A stretch of 64,000 nucleotides of DNA from Burkholderia sp. NRF60-BP8 (GTDB lineage Bacteria; Pseudomonadota; Gammaproteobacteria; Burkholderiales; Burkholderiaceae), in contig NZ_CP013372.1 in assembly GCF_001522585.2 (NCBI RefSeq), positions 992,001 through 1,056,000 of the forward strand. The letters are read 5' to 3'. Each line of letters starts with the position of its first letter. The stretch's first letter is position 1. The notes under the pieces were generated by a model. The model saw only the letters and a list, made by a program, of their open reading frames with translations. It had not been told where the DNA came from and searched no databases. The position numbers were made by a program, and so were the translations under genes. Shown here one piece after another: positions 55,061 to 63,741 of this stretch.

Positions 55061-55432
55061 ATGACGACGTCCCAGCTGTGCCTGTTCATCGTCGCATTGT
55101 TGCCGTTCCCGATGACGTTTCTCGCCAAGGCCCGCAAGGGCTACGACAACCGCGCGCCGCGCGCGTACCTGGCGAAGCTCGAAGGTTGGCGCGCACGCGC
55201 CCAGGCCGCTCATCAGAATGCGTGGGAAGCGCTTGCGCTGTTCACGGCCGCGCTGGTGGTGGCATGGCACAACGGCGCGAACGTGCATCGCGTCGACCAG
55301 CTCGCGATCGCGTTCGTCGCGATCCGCATCGTCTATGCGCTGATGTACCTGCTGAACTGGGCGTCGCTGCGTTCGCTCGTGTGGTTCGGCGGGATGGCGT
55401 GCGTCGTCGCGCTGTTCTTCGCGACGCCGTAA
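55061..55432 (+). CDS. MAPEG family membrane protein
   Basis: A 123-residue protein with four hydrophobic segments and the MAPEG signature region 'RAQAAHQNAWEALALFTAAL'. Bacterial MAPEG proteins are related to membrane glutathione transferases and eicosanoid enzymes; the bacterial role is mostly unknown. The start at MTTSQLC is set by GGAGGAG 6 bases upstream; an in-frame ATG five codons earlier lies inside that site. Confidence 0.88.
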   Translation: MTTSQLCLFIVALLPFPMTFLAKARKGYDNRAPRAYLAKLEGWRARAQAAHQNAWEALALFTAALVVAWHNGANVHRVDQLAIAFVAIRIVYALMYLLNWASLRSLVWFGGMACVVALFFATP

Positions 55433-55472
55433 GCAGCCAGGCGACGCGACGCCGGCCTCGCATGCCGGCCCG

Positions 55473-56420
55473 TCAGGCGCCGCTCGTGCCTCGCGCGTGA
55501 CTGTCGTTGGATGCGGGCGCAACCATTTTCGAGACGAACGGCGGCGCGTTCGCTTCACTGCGCAGGAACGCGATCAACGGATCGAGCAGCCGGTGCCGCG
55601 TCGACGGATGGCGGCGCAGCACGAAGCGCCACGACGCGTCGCGCGCGAGGCCCGGCACCAGCGGCACCAGGCGCCCGCTGCGCAGTTCGGGCTCGATCAG
55701 CGGCACGCGGCCGAGCGCGATGCCCGCGCCGCCGACGGCCGCGCCGATCACCTGGCTGAAACTGCTGTAGCGGACGATCTTCGTCTCGAAGTCGCTCGGC
55801 AGGCCGAATTCCGACGCCCAGTTGCGCCAGTCGATCTCGGGGTTGTCCTCGTGCATCTCCTGCAGCAGCCGCGAGCGGCATACGTACCCCGATGCGTACG
55901 GAAACAATTCGGGACTGCACACCGGAAACACGGTTTCCCGCATCAGCACGTCGTCGTCGGCCCGCAGCCGGTGCGCGGGCACGTGCACGATCGCCAGATC
56001 GACGCCGCTGCGCGCGAAATCGGGCTCGTCGTCGAGCACGACCGCGTGCAGCGGGGTGTCGGGATGAAGCGACGAGAATTCCGCCAGCCGGCGCGCGAGC
56101 CACATCGACGAAAACGGCGCGTTGGCGGAGACGGTGAGCCGTTGCGCGGTGCCGCGAATCTCGGCGCACGCGTCGGTGAGACGCGACAGCGCGTCGCCGA
56201 CGGCCGGCAGCAGGCGCGCCCCGGCCGGCGTGAGGCTGATGCCGCCGAGCCCCGTGCTGCGTTCGAGCAGCCGTGCGCCGAGCGATTCCTCGAGCGAGCG
56301 GATCTGATGGCTGACCGCGCTGGTCGACACGTTCAGCTCGACCGCCGCGCGCGCGAACCCGCCGAGGCGAACGGTCGCCTCGAAAGCACGCAATGCGCTG
56401 AGGGGAGGTAGGTGCGACAT
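55473..56420 (-). CDS. LysR-family regulator, GcvA-like
   Basis: A 315-residue LysR protein of the GcvA-like subfamily: 'LPPLSALRAFEATVRLGGFA' and 'LNVSTSAVSHQIRSLEESLG' form the HTH (6-65), with an effector domain after residue 90. The subfamily often controls adjacent genes. It is divergent from the giant ABC gene, with 119 bases between the starts. The spacer has an inverted repeat GTTGA-C-TCAAC at 56434-56444, plausible as part of the operator. Confidence 0.9.
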   Translation of the reverse strand: MSHLPPLSALRAFEATVRLGGFARAAVELNVSTSAVSHQIRSLEESLGARLLERSTGLGGISLTPAGARLLPAVGDALSRLTDACAEIRGTAQRLTVSANAPFSSMWLARRLAEFSSLHPDTPLHAVVLDDEPDFARSGVDLAIVHVPAHRLRADDDVLMRETVFPVCSPELFPYASGYVCRSRLLQEMHEDNPEIDWRNWASEFGLPSDFETKIVRYSSFSQVIGAAVGGAGIALGRVPLIEPELRSGRLVPLVPGLARDASWRFVLRRHPSTRHRLLDPLIAFLRSEANAPPFVSKMVAPASNDSHARGTSGA

Positions 56421-56433
56421 GCGGGGTATTGTA

Positions 56434-56444
56434 GTTGACTCAAC
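56434..56444. promoter_or_regulatory. Short inverted repeat ahead of the LysR gene
   Basis: GTTGA-C-TCAAC, followed by another GTTGA at 56450, between the LysR gene and the ABC exporter gene. It could be a LysR site for autoregulation and control of the exporter. Confidence 0.35.
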
Positions 56445-56539
56445 ACCCGTTGAAAAATCATCTTTTGCCGCGCGCGGGCGGCGCGGGTAGCCTCGATCCG
56501 GTCAAGAACAACGCAACGAAACACCGACTGGAGGGCTTC

Positions 56540-59500
56540 ATGTATTTCGACCGACGACTATGGGCGATGATGGCGGGACTGCGCTGGCGGGTGGCGGCGG
56601 CCGTCGCGCTCGGGCTGCTCGCGATGGGTGTCGGCATCCTGCGCTTCGTATTTCTCGGTCGCGTGCTGGCGCTGGTTTTTTCCGGCGCGCCGGCGCGCGA
56701 CATCGGCGAGGCCGTCGCTGCAACGGCGGCTTGCGTGCTGCTGCGTGCCTGGCTCGATCATCGCCGCACGGTGCTCGCGCAGCATACGGCGGGCCGCGTG
56801 CAGGCGACGCTGCGCGCGCGGCTGTTCGACCGGATCGCCGCGCTCGGCCCCGCATGGTTCAACGGCGAACGCACGGGCGGCGTCATGCTCGCCGTCGTCG
56901 ACGGCGTCGAGCAGTTGCAGACTTTTTTCGGCGTTTACCTGCCGCAGCTCGTGATCGCCGCGTGCGCGCCGCTGATGATCTTCGCGGTGCTCGCGTGGTG
57001 GGACGTACCGACGGCCGCGATCCTGTTGGTCGCGGCGCTCGTCACGCTGGCGCTGCCGCAGCTCGTGCATCGCGCCGACAAGCGGGCGGCGCTCGCCCGT
57101 TCGGCCGCGTTCAAGGCGTTCGGCGAGGAGTTTCTCGACGCGGTGCAGGGCCTGCCGACGTTGAAGGCGTTCGGACAGAGCACCGCGTTCGGCGCGAAGC
57201 TGGCAGCGAAGGCGCGCGCGCTGTCGGACAGCACGTTCTGGGTGCTCGCGCTCGGCCTGCTGACGCGGTTCTTCACGGATCTCGGCACCGGCCTCGGCGC
57301 GGCCGCGGCGATCGCGGTGGGCGCGTGGCGTGTGCGGCACGGCGACATGAGCCTTGAAGCGCTGCTGATCGTGCTGATGGCCGGCAGCGAGATCTTCCGG
57401 CCGCTGCGCGACCTGCGTGCGGTGCTGCATCAGGGGATGATCGGCCAGTCCGCGGCGCATGCGATCCATGCGCTGCTCGACGCGGGCAGTCGGGCGCCGG
57501 CCGCCGACGCGCCGCGGGTGGCGGGCCTGCGGCCGGAGATCGCGTTCGACGACGTCAGCTTCGCGTATCCGGGGCGCCGCGCGGAGGCTCATGCGGCGCT
57601 GAGTTTCTCGGTGCGCGAGGGCGAGACGGTGGCGATCGTCGGGCCGAGCGGGGCCGGCAAGTCGACCATCGTACGCCTGCTGCTGCGCCAGCACGACGCG
57701 CAAGGCGGTGCGGTCCGGATCGGCGGCCACGACGTGCGTACGCTCTCGGCCGACCAGGTACGCGACATGATCGCGGTCGTCGCGCAGGACGCGACGCTGT
57801 TCGACGGCAGCGTCGCCGACAATCTGCGGCTCGGCCGCCCGGACGCCAGCGACGCGGACATGATCGCGGCCGCGCGCGCGGCCAACGCGCACGATTTCAT
57901 TTCGGCGCTGCCCGACGGTTACGCCACGCGCATCGGCGAACGCGGGCTCATGCTGTCGGGCGGCCAGCGCCAGCGCATCGCGATTGCCCGCGCGCTGCTG
58001 CGCGATGCGCCGATCCTGTTGCTCGACGAGGCGCTGTCGTCGGTCGATGCGGAGAACGAAGCGCTGATCCAGCAGGCGCTCGACCGGCTCACGCACGGAC
58101 GGACGACGCTCGTGCTCGCGCACCGGCTGTCCAGCGTGATCGGCGCCGATCGTATCCTGGTGCTCGACCAGGGGCGGGTGGTCGACGAAGGGACGCATGC
58201 GGCGCTGATCGCGCGCGACGGCCCGTATCGACGGCTGATGGGGCCGCAACTGGAAGCGGTCGCCGAATCCGTCGGCGCGACGGCGGCCGCCGGTGCGACC
58301 GCGCGCGCGTCGTCGGGCCCGCAGGTGCGGCCGCTGAACGACGATGCGGCGACGATCGGTTGGCCGGAAACGTTGCAGACGTTGCTGCGCTTCGTGCGTC
58401 CGTGGAAGGCCAAGGTGATGCTGACCGTGCTGTTCGGGATCGGCCGCGTGCTCGCATTCATCGGCGTCGGCGTGATCGGCGCACGGGTGGTCGGCGCGGT
58501 GCCGACGGGGCAGGTCGGCAGCGGGCTCGTGGTCGCGCTGCTCGCGATCGCGCCGGTCGCGGCCGTGCTGCACTGGCTCGAATCCTGGCTCGCGCACGAC
58601 ATGGCGTACCGGCTGCTCGCGGAAATGCGCATCGCGCTGTTCGCGACGCTCGAACGGCTCGCGCCGGCCGGACTGCTGCACCGCCGTTCCGGCGATCTCG
58701 TGTCGCTCGCGACGCAGGACGTCGAGACCGTCGAATATTTCTACGCGCATACGCTGGCGCCGGCTTTCGTCGCGGTGCTCGTGCCGACCTGTGTGCTGGC
58801 GTTGCTCGTGTCGGTCGCGTGGCCGCTCGCGCTCGTGCTGTTGCCGTTTCTGCTGTGGGCGGGGCTCGCACCGGTGCTGGCGCGGCGCGACGTCGACCGG
58901 CTCGGCACCGGTGCGCGCGAAGCGCTCGGCCAGCTCGGTGCGCACCTGACCGAAACGATCCAGGGGCTCGCGGAACTGACCGCGTTCCAGGTGATCGCGC
59001 GCCGGCGCGCGGCGTTCGTGGCCGAGGTCGATGCGTACCGCCGGCAGCGCGCGAAGCTGCTCGACGATCTGTCGTCGCAAAGCGCCGCGCTGGAAGTCGC
59101 GAGCGGGCTCGGCGGGCTGGCGGTCGCGGCGCTCGGCGCGTGGTTGTGCGCACGCGGCGGGTTCCCGCGCGAATCGTTGCCGCTATTGGTGCTGGTCGCG
59201 GTGGCCGCGTTCATGCCGGTGGCCGAAATCGGCCAGGTCGCGCGCCAGCTGGCCGACACGATCGCCTCGACGCGCCGCTTGCGCGCGCTGGAGAAGGAGC
59301 CCGTGACGGTGACCGACGGCGCGCACGCGATGCCCGGCGATGCGACGGTGCGGCTCGAGGCGGCGTCGTTCACGTATCCGGGGCGCAGCGTGCCCGCGAT
59401 CGATCGCGTGAGTTTCGAGGCGCCGCCCGGCAGCACGGTCGCGCTGGTCGGCGCATCGGGCGCGGGCAAGTCGACCGTCGCGAGCCTGCTGCTGCGCTTC

Positions 59501-60079
59501 TGGGATCCGCAGCAGGGCCGCGTGACGCTCGGCGGCGTCGACCTGCGCGACCTGCGGCTCGACGACCTGCGGCAGCACATCGCGCTCGTTGCGCAGGATA
59601 CCTACCTGTTCAACGACACGCTCGAAGCGAACATCCGGCTCGCCGCGAACGACGCATCCGACGCGGACGTGCGGCGCGCGATCGATCACGCCGCGCTCGG
59701 CGACTTCGTCGCGCGGCTGCCGGACGGGCTCGCGACGCGCGTCGGCGAGCGCGGCGTGCAGTTGTCGGGCGGCCAGCGCCAGCGCGTGGCGATCGCGCGC
59801 GCATTCCTGAAGGATGCGCCGGTGCTGATCCTCGACGAGGCGACGTCGCACCTGGACACGATCAGCGAGCAGCAGATCCGCGCGGCGCTGGAGGACCTGA
59901 TGGCGCAGCGCACGTCGATCGTCATCGCGCACCGTCTGTCGACCGTGCGCCATGCCGACCTGATCCTCGTGATCGAGCAGGGCATGGTGGTCGAGGCCGG
60001 ACGCCATGCGGACCTGATGGCGCGGCAGGGCGCGTATGCGCGGCTCGTGTCGCATCAGGCGAGCGGGGTCGCGGCGTGA
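56540..60079 (+). CDS. Fused ABC exporter, two complete halves (CydDC-like)
   Basis: A 1179-residue protein with the order TMD-NBD-TMD-NBD. First NBD: Walker A 'GPSGAGKST' (about residue 370), 'LSGGQRQRIAIARALL', Walker B 'ILLLDEALSSVD'. Second NBD: 'GASGAGKST' (about 972), '[16 protein letters not shown]', 'VLILDEATSHLD'. Both sites look catalytically complete. The first half resembles CydD ('TGGVMLAVVDGVEQLQTFFG') and the second CydC ('SGDLVSLATQDVETVEYFYA'), which export thiols (cysteine, glutathione) and are needed for cytochrome bd assembly; normally two genes. No cydAB is in the window. GGAGGGCTTC precedes the ATG, and a LysR gene is divergent. Confidence 0.9.
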   Translation: MYFDRRLWAMMAGLRWRVAAAVALGLLAMGVGILRFVFLGRVLALVFSGAPARDIGEAVAATAACVLLRAWLDHRRTVLAQHTAGRVQATLRARLFDRIAALGPAWFNGERTGGVMLAVVDGVEQLQTFFGVYLPQLVIAACAPLMIFAVLAWWDVPTAAILLVAALVTLALPQLVHRADKRAALARSAAFKAFGEEFLDAVQGLPTLKAFGQSTAFGAKLAAKARALSDSTFWVLALGLLTRFFTDLGTGLGAAAAIAVGAWRVRHGDMSLEALLIVLMAGSEIFRPLRDLRAVLHQGMIGQSAAHAIHALLDAGSRAPAADAPRVAGLRPEIAFDDVSFAYPGRRAEAHAALSFSVREGETVAIVGPSGAGKSTIVRLLLRQHDAQGGAVRIGGHDVRTLSADQVRDMIAVVAQDATLFDGSVADNLRLGRPDASDADMIAAARAANAHDFISALPDGYATRIGERGLMLSGGQRQRIAIARALLRDAPILLLDEALSSVDAENEALIQQALDRLTHGRTTLVLAHRLSSVIGADRILVLDQGRVVDEGTHAALIARDGPYRRLMGPQLEAVAESVGATAAAGATARASSGPQVRPLNDDAATIGWPETLQTLLRFVRPWKAKVMLTVLFGIGRVLAFIGVGVIGARVVGAVPTGQVGSGLVVALLAIAPVAAVLHWLESWLAHDMAYRLLAEMRIALFATLERLAPAGLLHRRSGDLVSLATQDVETVEYFYAHTLAPAFVAVLVPTCVLALLVSVAWPLALVLLPFLLWAGLAPVLARRDVDRLGTGAREALGQLGAHLTETIQGLAELTAFQVIARRRAAFVAEVDAYRRQRAKLLDDLSSQSAALEVASGLGGLAVAALGAWLCARGGFPRESLPLLVLVAVAAFMPVAEIGQVARQLADTIASTRRLRALEKEPVTVTDGAHAMPGDATVRLEAASFTYPGRSVPAIDRVSFEAPPGSTVALVGASGAGKSTVASLLLRFWDPQQGRVTLGGVDLRDLRLDDLRQHIALVAQDTYLFNDTLEANIRLAANDASDADVRRAIDHAALGDFVARLPDGLATRVGERGVQLSGGQRQRVAIARAFLKDAPVLILDEATSHLDTISEQQIRAALEDLMAQRTSIVIAHRLSTVRHADLILVIEQGMVVEAGRHADLMARQGAYARLVSHQASGVAA

Positions 60080-60454
60080 GCGACGCGGCATCGGCGCGTT
60101 GCCCGTTGGCCGAGCGTTGCGTCACCTGCATTGAATCGAGCCGGCGGTTGTCGGCGTGACGCGCACGACCGTTCCGGCACGGCGCGCCATCTTCCGCCCC
60201 GCGCCGCGCCACGATCCGGCGGGGCATTGTGCTCCGCCATCCTCCCGCTTTCCTCCGATCTATCCGCGCCGCGCGGCCCGGGTTTGTCTCGATGCATTTA
60301 TCTGTTGCGGACTTTTTTGGCGTCGTAGTATCGCCATTGACAACACTTGTTGCACTAATGTCTAATTAGACATCGCATGTTGCGGTGTGACTCGATGTCG
60401 TCGTTCCGCCGGCCCGTCGGCCGGTTACATCGCTCAATCATGCGGAGAGAAACC
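60080..60454. other. Upstream region of the ABC import operon
   Basis: About 375 bases with no gene I can support. The left part is GC-rich; the right 120 bases are AT-richer and hold a strong promoter with a 16-base palindrome over its -10 (described separately) and an inverted repeat CAACA-CT-TGTTG at 60341-60352. Confidence 0.55.
60337..60373 (+). promoter_or_regulatory. Promoter with a 16-base palindrome over the -10
   Basis: TTGACA (60337-60342) and TCTAAT (60361-60366) are separated by 18 bases, a near-consensus sigma-70 promoter. ATGTCTAATTAGACAT (60358-60373) is a perfect palindrome covering the -10, so a dimeric repressor would block RNA polymerase. GntR-family operators often look like this. 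The regulator is not evident in the window. Confidence 0.65.
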
Positions 60455-61207
60455 ATGAGTCGCCGTTCCTTCCTGAAAGCCGTCGCGGTCGTCGCCGCGC
60501 TCGGCGCCAGCCTCGCGCACGCGGACACCAAGACGCTCGTCGTCGGGACCGATACGTCGTTCATGCCGTTCGAGTTCAAGCAGGGCGACAAGTACGTCGG
60601 CTTCGATCTCGACCTGTGGGCCGAGATCGCGAAGGACCAGGGCTGGAAATACACGATCCAGCCGATGGATTTCGCGGGCCTGATTCCGGCGCTGCAGACG
60701 CAGAACATCGACGTCGCGCTGTCGGGGATGACGATCAAGGAAGAGCGCAAGAAGGCGATCGACTTCTCCGCGCCGTATTACGACAGCGGGCTTGCGGCGA
60801 TGGTGCAAGCCGGCGACACGTCGATCAAGTCGATCGACGACCTGAACGGCAAGGTGATCGCCGCGAAGACGGGCACTGCGACGATCGACTGGATCAAGGC
60901 GCACCTGAAGCCGAAGGAGGTCCGCCAGTTCCCGAACATCGACCAGGCTTACCTCGCGCTCGAAGCCGGCCGCGTCGACGCGGCGATGCACGACACGCCG
61001 AACGTGCTGTTCTTCGTGAACAACGAAGGCAAGGGCAAGGTGAAGGTCGCGGGCCAGCCGGTCAGCGGCGACAAGTACGGGATCGGCTTCCCGAAGGGCA
61101 GCGCGCTGGTGCCGAAGGTCAACGCGTCGCTCGTGAAGATCAAGGCCGACGGCCGCTACGCGCAGATCTACAAGAAGTGGTTCGGCGCCGAGCCGCCGAA
61201 GATGTGA
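60455..61207 (+). CDS. Amino acid ABC transporter, substrate-binding protein (GlnH-like)
   Basis: A 250-residue periplasmic binding protein. The N-terminus MSRRSFLKAVAVVAALGA has an SRRSFLK motif that matches the Tat consensus, ending 'SLAHADT' (cleavage about residue 24). The mature protein begins 'KTLVVGTDTSFMPFEFKQGD' and has 'SGMTIKEERKKAIDFSAPYY', both hallmarks of the polar amino acid (family 3) binding proteins; ligand-binding Asp/Arg pattern is typical but the substrate cannot be read off. GGAGAGAAACC precedes the start. First gene of the importer operon. Confidence 0.93.
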   Translation: MSRRSFLKAVAVVAALGASLAHADTKTLVVGTDTSFMPFEFKQGDKYVGFDLDLWAEIAKDQGWKYTIQPMDFAGLIPALQTQNIDVALSGMTIKEERKKAIDFSAPYYDSGLAAMVQAGDTSIKSIDDLNGKVIAAKTGTATIDWIKAHLKPKEVRQFPNIDQAYLALEAGRVDAAMHDTPNVLFFVNNEGKGKVKVAGQPVSGDKYGIGFPKGSALVPKVNASLVKIKADGRYAQIYKKWFGAEPPKM

Positions 61208-61273
61208 GCGTGACGGCGCATCGGCGCGCGGCCCCGGGGCCGCGCGGGTCTTGAATCGAACGGGGAGCGACAA

Positions 61274-61930
61274 GTGAATTTCGATTGGTCGGCGATCTGG
61301 GCGGCGTTGCCGGACCTGATGGACGGGGTCCGGTTGACGGTGTTCATCGCATTTTTCGGGCTGGTGGGCGGCTTCGTCGTCGGGATGATCGCGGGCATGT
61401 TCCGCGCATACGGACCGAAGGCGATGAACGTGCTCGCACAGGTCTATATTGAATTGATTCGCGGCACGCCGATCGTCGTGCAGGTGATGTTCCTGTATTT
61501 CGCACTGCCGCTGCTCGCGCATATCCGCATCGACGGCCTGACGGCCGCGATCATCGCGATCACGGTGAATTCCGGCGCGTATCTCGCGGAAGTGGTGCGC
61601 GGCGCGCTGCTGTCGATCCCGAAGGGGCTGACGGAAGCGGGGCTCGCGATGGGGCTGTCGATGCCGCGCGTGCTGTTGAAGATCGTCGGGCCGCTGGCGT
61701 TCCGGCGGCTGATTCCGCCGCTCGGCAACCAGTGCATCGTGAGCCTGAAGGACACGTCGCTGTTCATCGTGATCGGCGTGGGCGAGCTGACGCGCAAGGG
61801 GCAGGAAATCATCGCGGGCAATTTCCAGGCGGTCGAGATCTGGAGTGCGGTGGCCGTCATCTACCTGATACTGACCGGTGCGATGACGCTGACGCTTCGT
61901 CTCGTCGAAAAGCGGATGAAAATCTTATGA
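61274..61930 (+). CDS. Amino acid ABC transporter permease (GlnP-like)
   Basis: A 218-residue permease with five hydrophobic segments and the EAA loop '[20 protein letters not shown]', which docks the ATPase. '[20 protein letters not shown]' is the typical HisM/GlnP pattern. GTG start with GGGGAGCGAC upstream. The stop overlaps the ATPase start (ATGA). A single permease gene implies a homodimer. Confidence 0.95.
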   Translation: MNFDWSAIWAALPDLMDGVRLTVFIAFFGLVGGFVVGMIAGMFRAYGPKAMNVLAQVYIELIRGTPIVVQVMFLYFALPLLAHIRIDGLTAAIIAITVNSGAYLAEVVRGALLSIPKGLTEAGLAMGLSMPRVLLKIVGPLAFRRLIPPLGNQCIVSLKDTSLFIVIGVGELTRKGQEIIAGNFQAVEIWSAVAVIYLILTGAMTLTLRLVEKRMKIL

Positions 61931-62655
61931 GCATGATCGAATTCCAGAACGTGTCGAAGAGCTTCGGCCATGTGCCGGTGCTGAAGAACATCGACCTGAA
62001 GATCGACGCGGGCGAGGTGGTCGTCGTGGTCGGCCCGTCGGGCTCGGGCAAATCGACGATGCTGCGCTGTATCAACGCACTCGAGAAAATCACCGGCGGC
62101 GAGCTGCTGGTCGACGGCCAGAGCGTGCGCGGCAACGCGGCGACGATTCGCAACATCCGGCTCGAAGCCGGCATGGTGTTCCAGCAGTTCAACCTGTTTC
62201 CGCAAATGACCGCGCTCGAGAACGTGATGTTCGGGCCGATGCAGGTGCGCGGCGCGTCGCGCGCCGACGCACGTGACCAGGCGATGGCGCTGCTCGACAA
62301 GGTCGGCCTCGAATCGCGCGCGAATCATTACCCGTCGGAGCTGTCGGGCGGCCAGCAGCAGCGCGTCGCGATCGCGCGCGCGCTCGCGATCCGGCCGCGA
62401 CTGATGCTGTTCGACGAGCCGACGTCGGCGCTCGATCCGGAATTGCGCCACGAAGTGCTGAAAGTGATGCAGGATCTCGCGACCGAGGGGATGACGATGA
62501 TCGTCGTCACTCACGAGATCGGCTTCGCGAAGCGGGTCGGCACGCGGCTGCTGTTCATGGATCAGGGCGGCATTGCCGAGGACGGCCATCCGGCCGACCT
62601 GATCGACCGGCCGCCGACGCCGCGCCTGAAGGAATTCCTGAAGCACGTATCCTGA
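61927..62655 (+). CDS. Amino acid ABC transporter ATPase (GlnQ-like)
   Basis: A 242-residue ABC ATPase: Walker A 'GPSGSGKST' (about 38), Q-loop '[10 protein letters not shown]', signature '[15 protein letters not shown]', Walker B '[12 protein letters not shown]' and switch His in '[10 protein letters not shown]'. This is the polar amino acid type. It completes the importer with the two upstream genes and is followed after 20 bases by the C45 hydrolase gene. Confidence 0.95.
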   Translation: MSMIEFQNVSKSFGHVPVLKNIDLKIDAGEVVVVVGPSGSGKSTMLRCINALEKITGGELLVDGQSVRGNAATIRNIRLEAGMVFQQFNLFPQMTALENVMFGPMQVRGASRADARDQAMALLDKVGLESRANHYPSELSGGQQQRVAIARALAIRPRLMLFDEPTSALDPELRHEVLKVMQDLATEGMTMIVVTHEIGFAKRVGTRLLFMDQGGIAEDGHPADLIDRPPTPRLKEFLKHVS

Positions 62656-62675
62656 ACGAAACCGAAACACCCGAC

Positions 62676-63725
62676 ATGCCGCTTTCCCTTTCACCCGTCA
62701 TCGCCGGCACGCCGTTCGACATCGGCGTGCGCCTCGGCGAGCTTGCGCGCCCCGTGTTCCATCCGTACATGCAGCAGAGCAGCGCATGGGAGGCCGTGCG
62801 CCGCTGGCGCGGCCATCCGTTCGTCGCTGCGCTGCGGCAGGCCGCGCTGGCCGCGTACCCCGACCTCGTCGCGGAACTGGACGGGATCGCGGCGGGCGTC
62901 GGCTGGCCGGCCGAGGACATTTTTCTGTGGAATTGCCGCGGCGAGCTGATTCACAACGCGCCGGACGGCTGCACGACGCTCGCCGCGCGCGGCGCGGACG
63001 GCGCGCGCTGGATCGCGCACAACGAGGACGGCGATCCATACCTGCGCGAACGTTGCCTGCTCGTCGACGTGCAACCCGCCGGCAAGCCCGGATTCGTCAG
63101 TTTCTATTACCCCGGTTCGCTGCCGGGGCATACGTTCGCCGCGAACCGCGCCGGCATCGCGCAGGCGATCAACAACCTGCGGATCCGCACGCCGGCGCCG
63201 GGCGTGCCGCGCATGATCCTCGCGCGCGCCGTGCTCGACGCGACGTCGCTCGACGCGGCCGCCGACGTGCTGCGCACGCATGCGCGCGCGAGCGGTTTTC
63301 ATCACACGCTCGGTGCGACCGGCGATGCGCGGCTGCTGAGCATCGAGGCGAGCGTCGCGCGCTGTTCGGTCGTCGACGTCGCACGGCTTGCGGGCCATGC
63401 GAATCATCTGGTGCATCCCGGTTGCGATGCGGAAGCGCAGATCGTCACGCAATCGTCCGGCGATCGCCAGCAGCGCGTCGACGCGCTCACGCGCGACATC
63501 GACGCGATCGACGAAGCCGCGCTGCTGCGCGTGCTCGGCGATCGTGCGCCGGAAGGACTGCCGATCTATCGCGACGATCCGGCCGACCCCGACGACGAAA
63601 ACACGCTGGCGACCGCGGTGTTCGCGATTCGCGACACCGCGATCGACTTCACCGTTCATCAACACGGCACGCAGCGCTTCGCGACGCGCATCGTGCCGTC
63701 CGGACGCGCACACCGCGCATCCTGA
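62676..63725 (+). CDS. C45-family Ntn-hydrolase (acyl-CoA:6-APA acyltransferase-like)
   Basis: A 349-residue protein of peptidase family C45. The self-cleavage site is G98-C99 in 'APDGCTTLAARG'; after autocleavage C99 becomes the N-terminal nucleophile. 'AHNEDGD' and 'NNLRIRTPAPGVPR' are conserved features. Family members hydrolyse or transfer acyl groups on amides such as penicillins, carcinine or other beta-alanyl or acyl amines. In this operon it may deacylate the imported compound before transamination. Function is inferred from family and context. Confidence 0.88.
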   Translation: MPLSLSPVIAGTPFDIGVRLGELARPVFHPYMQQSSAWEAVRRWRGHPFVAALRQAALAAYPDLVAELDGIAAGVGWPAEDIFLWNCRGELIHNAPDGCTTLAARGADGARWIAHNEDGDPYLRERCLLVDVQPAGKPGFVSFYYPGSLPGHTFAANRAGIAQAINNLRIRTPAPGVPRMILARAVLDATSLDAAADVLRTHARASGFHHTLGATGDARLLSIEASVARCSVVDVARLAGHANHLVHPGCDAEAQIVTQSSGDRQQRVDALTRDIDAIDEAALLRVLGDRAPEGLPIYRDDPADPDDENTLATAVFAIRDTAIDFTVHQHGTQRFATRIVPSGRAHRAS

Positions 63726-63741
63726 TCCATGAGGCCACGCA

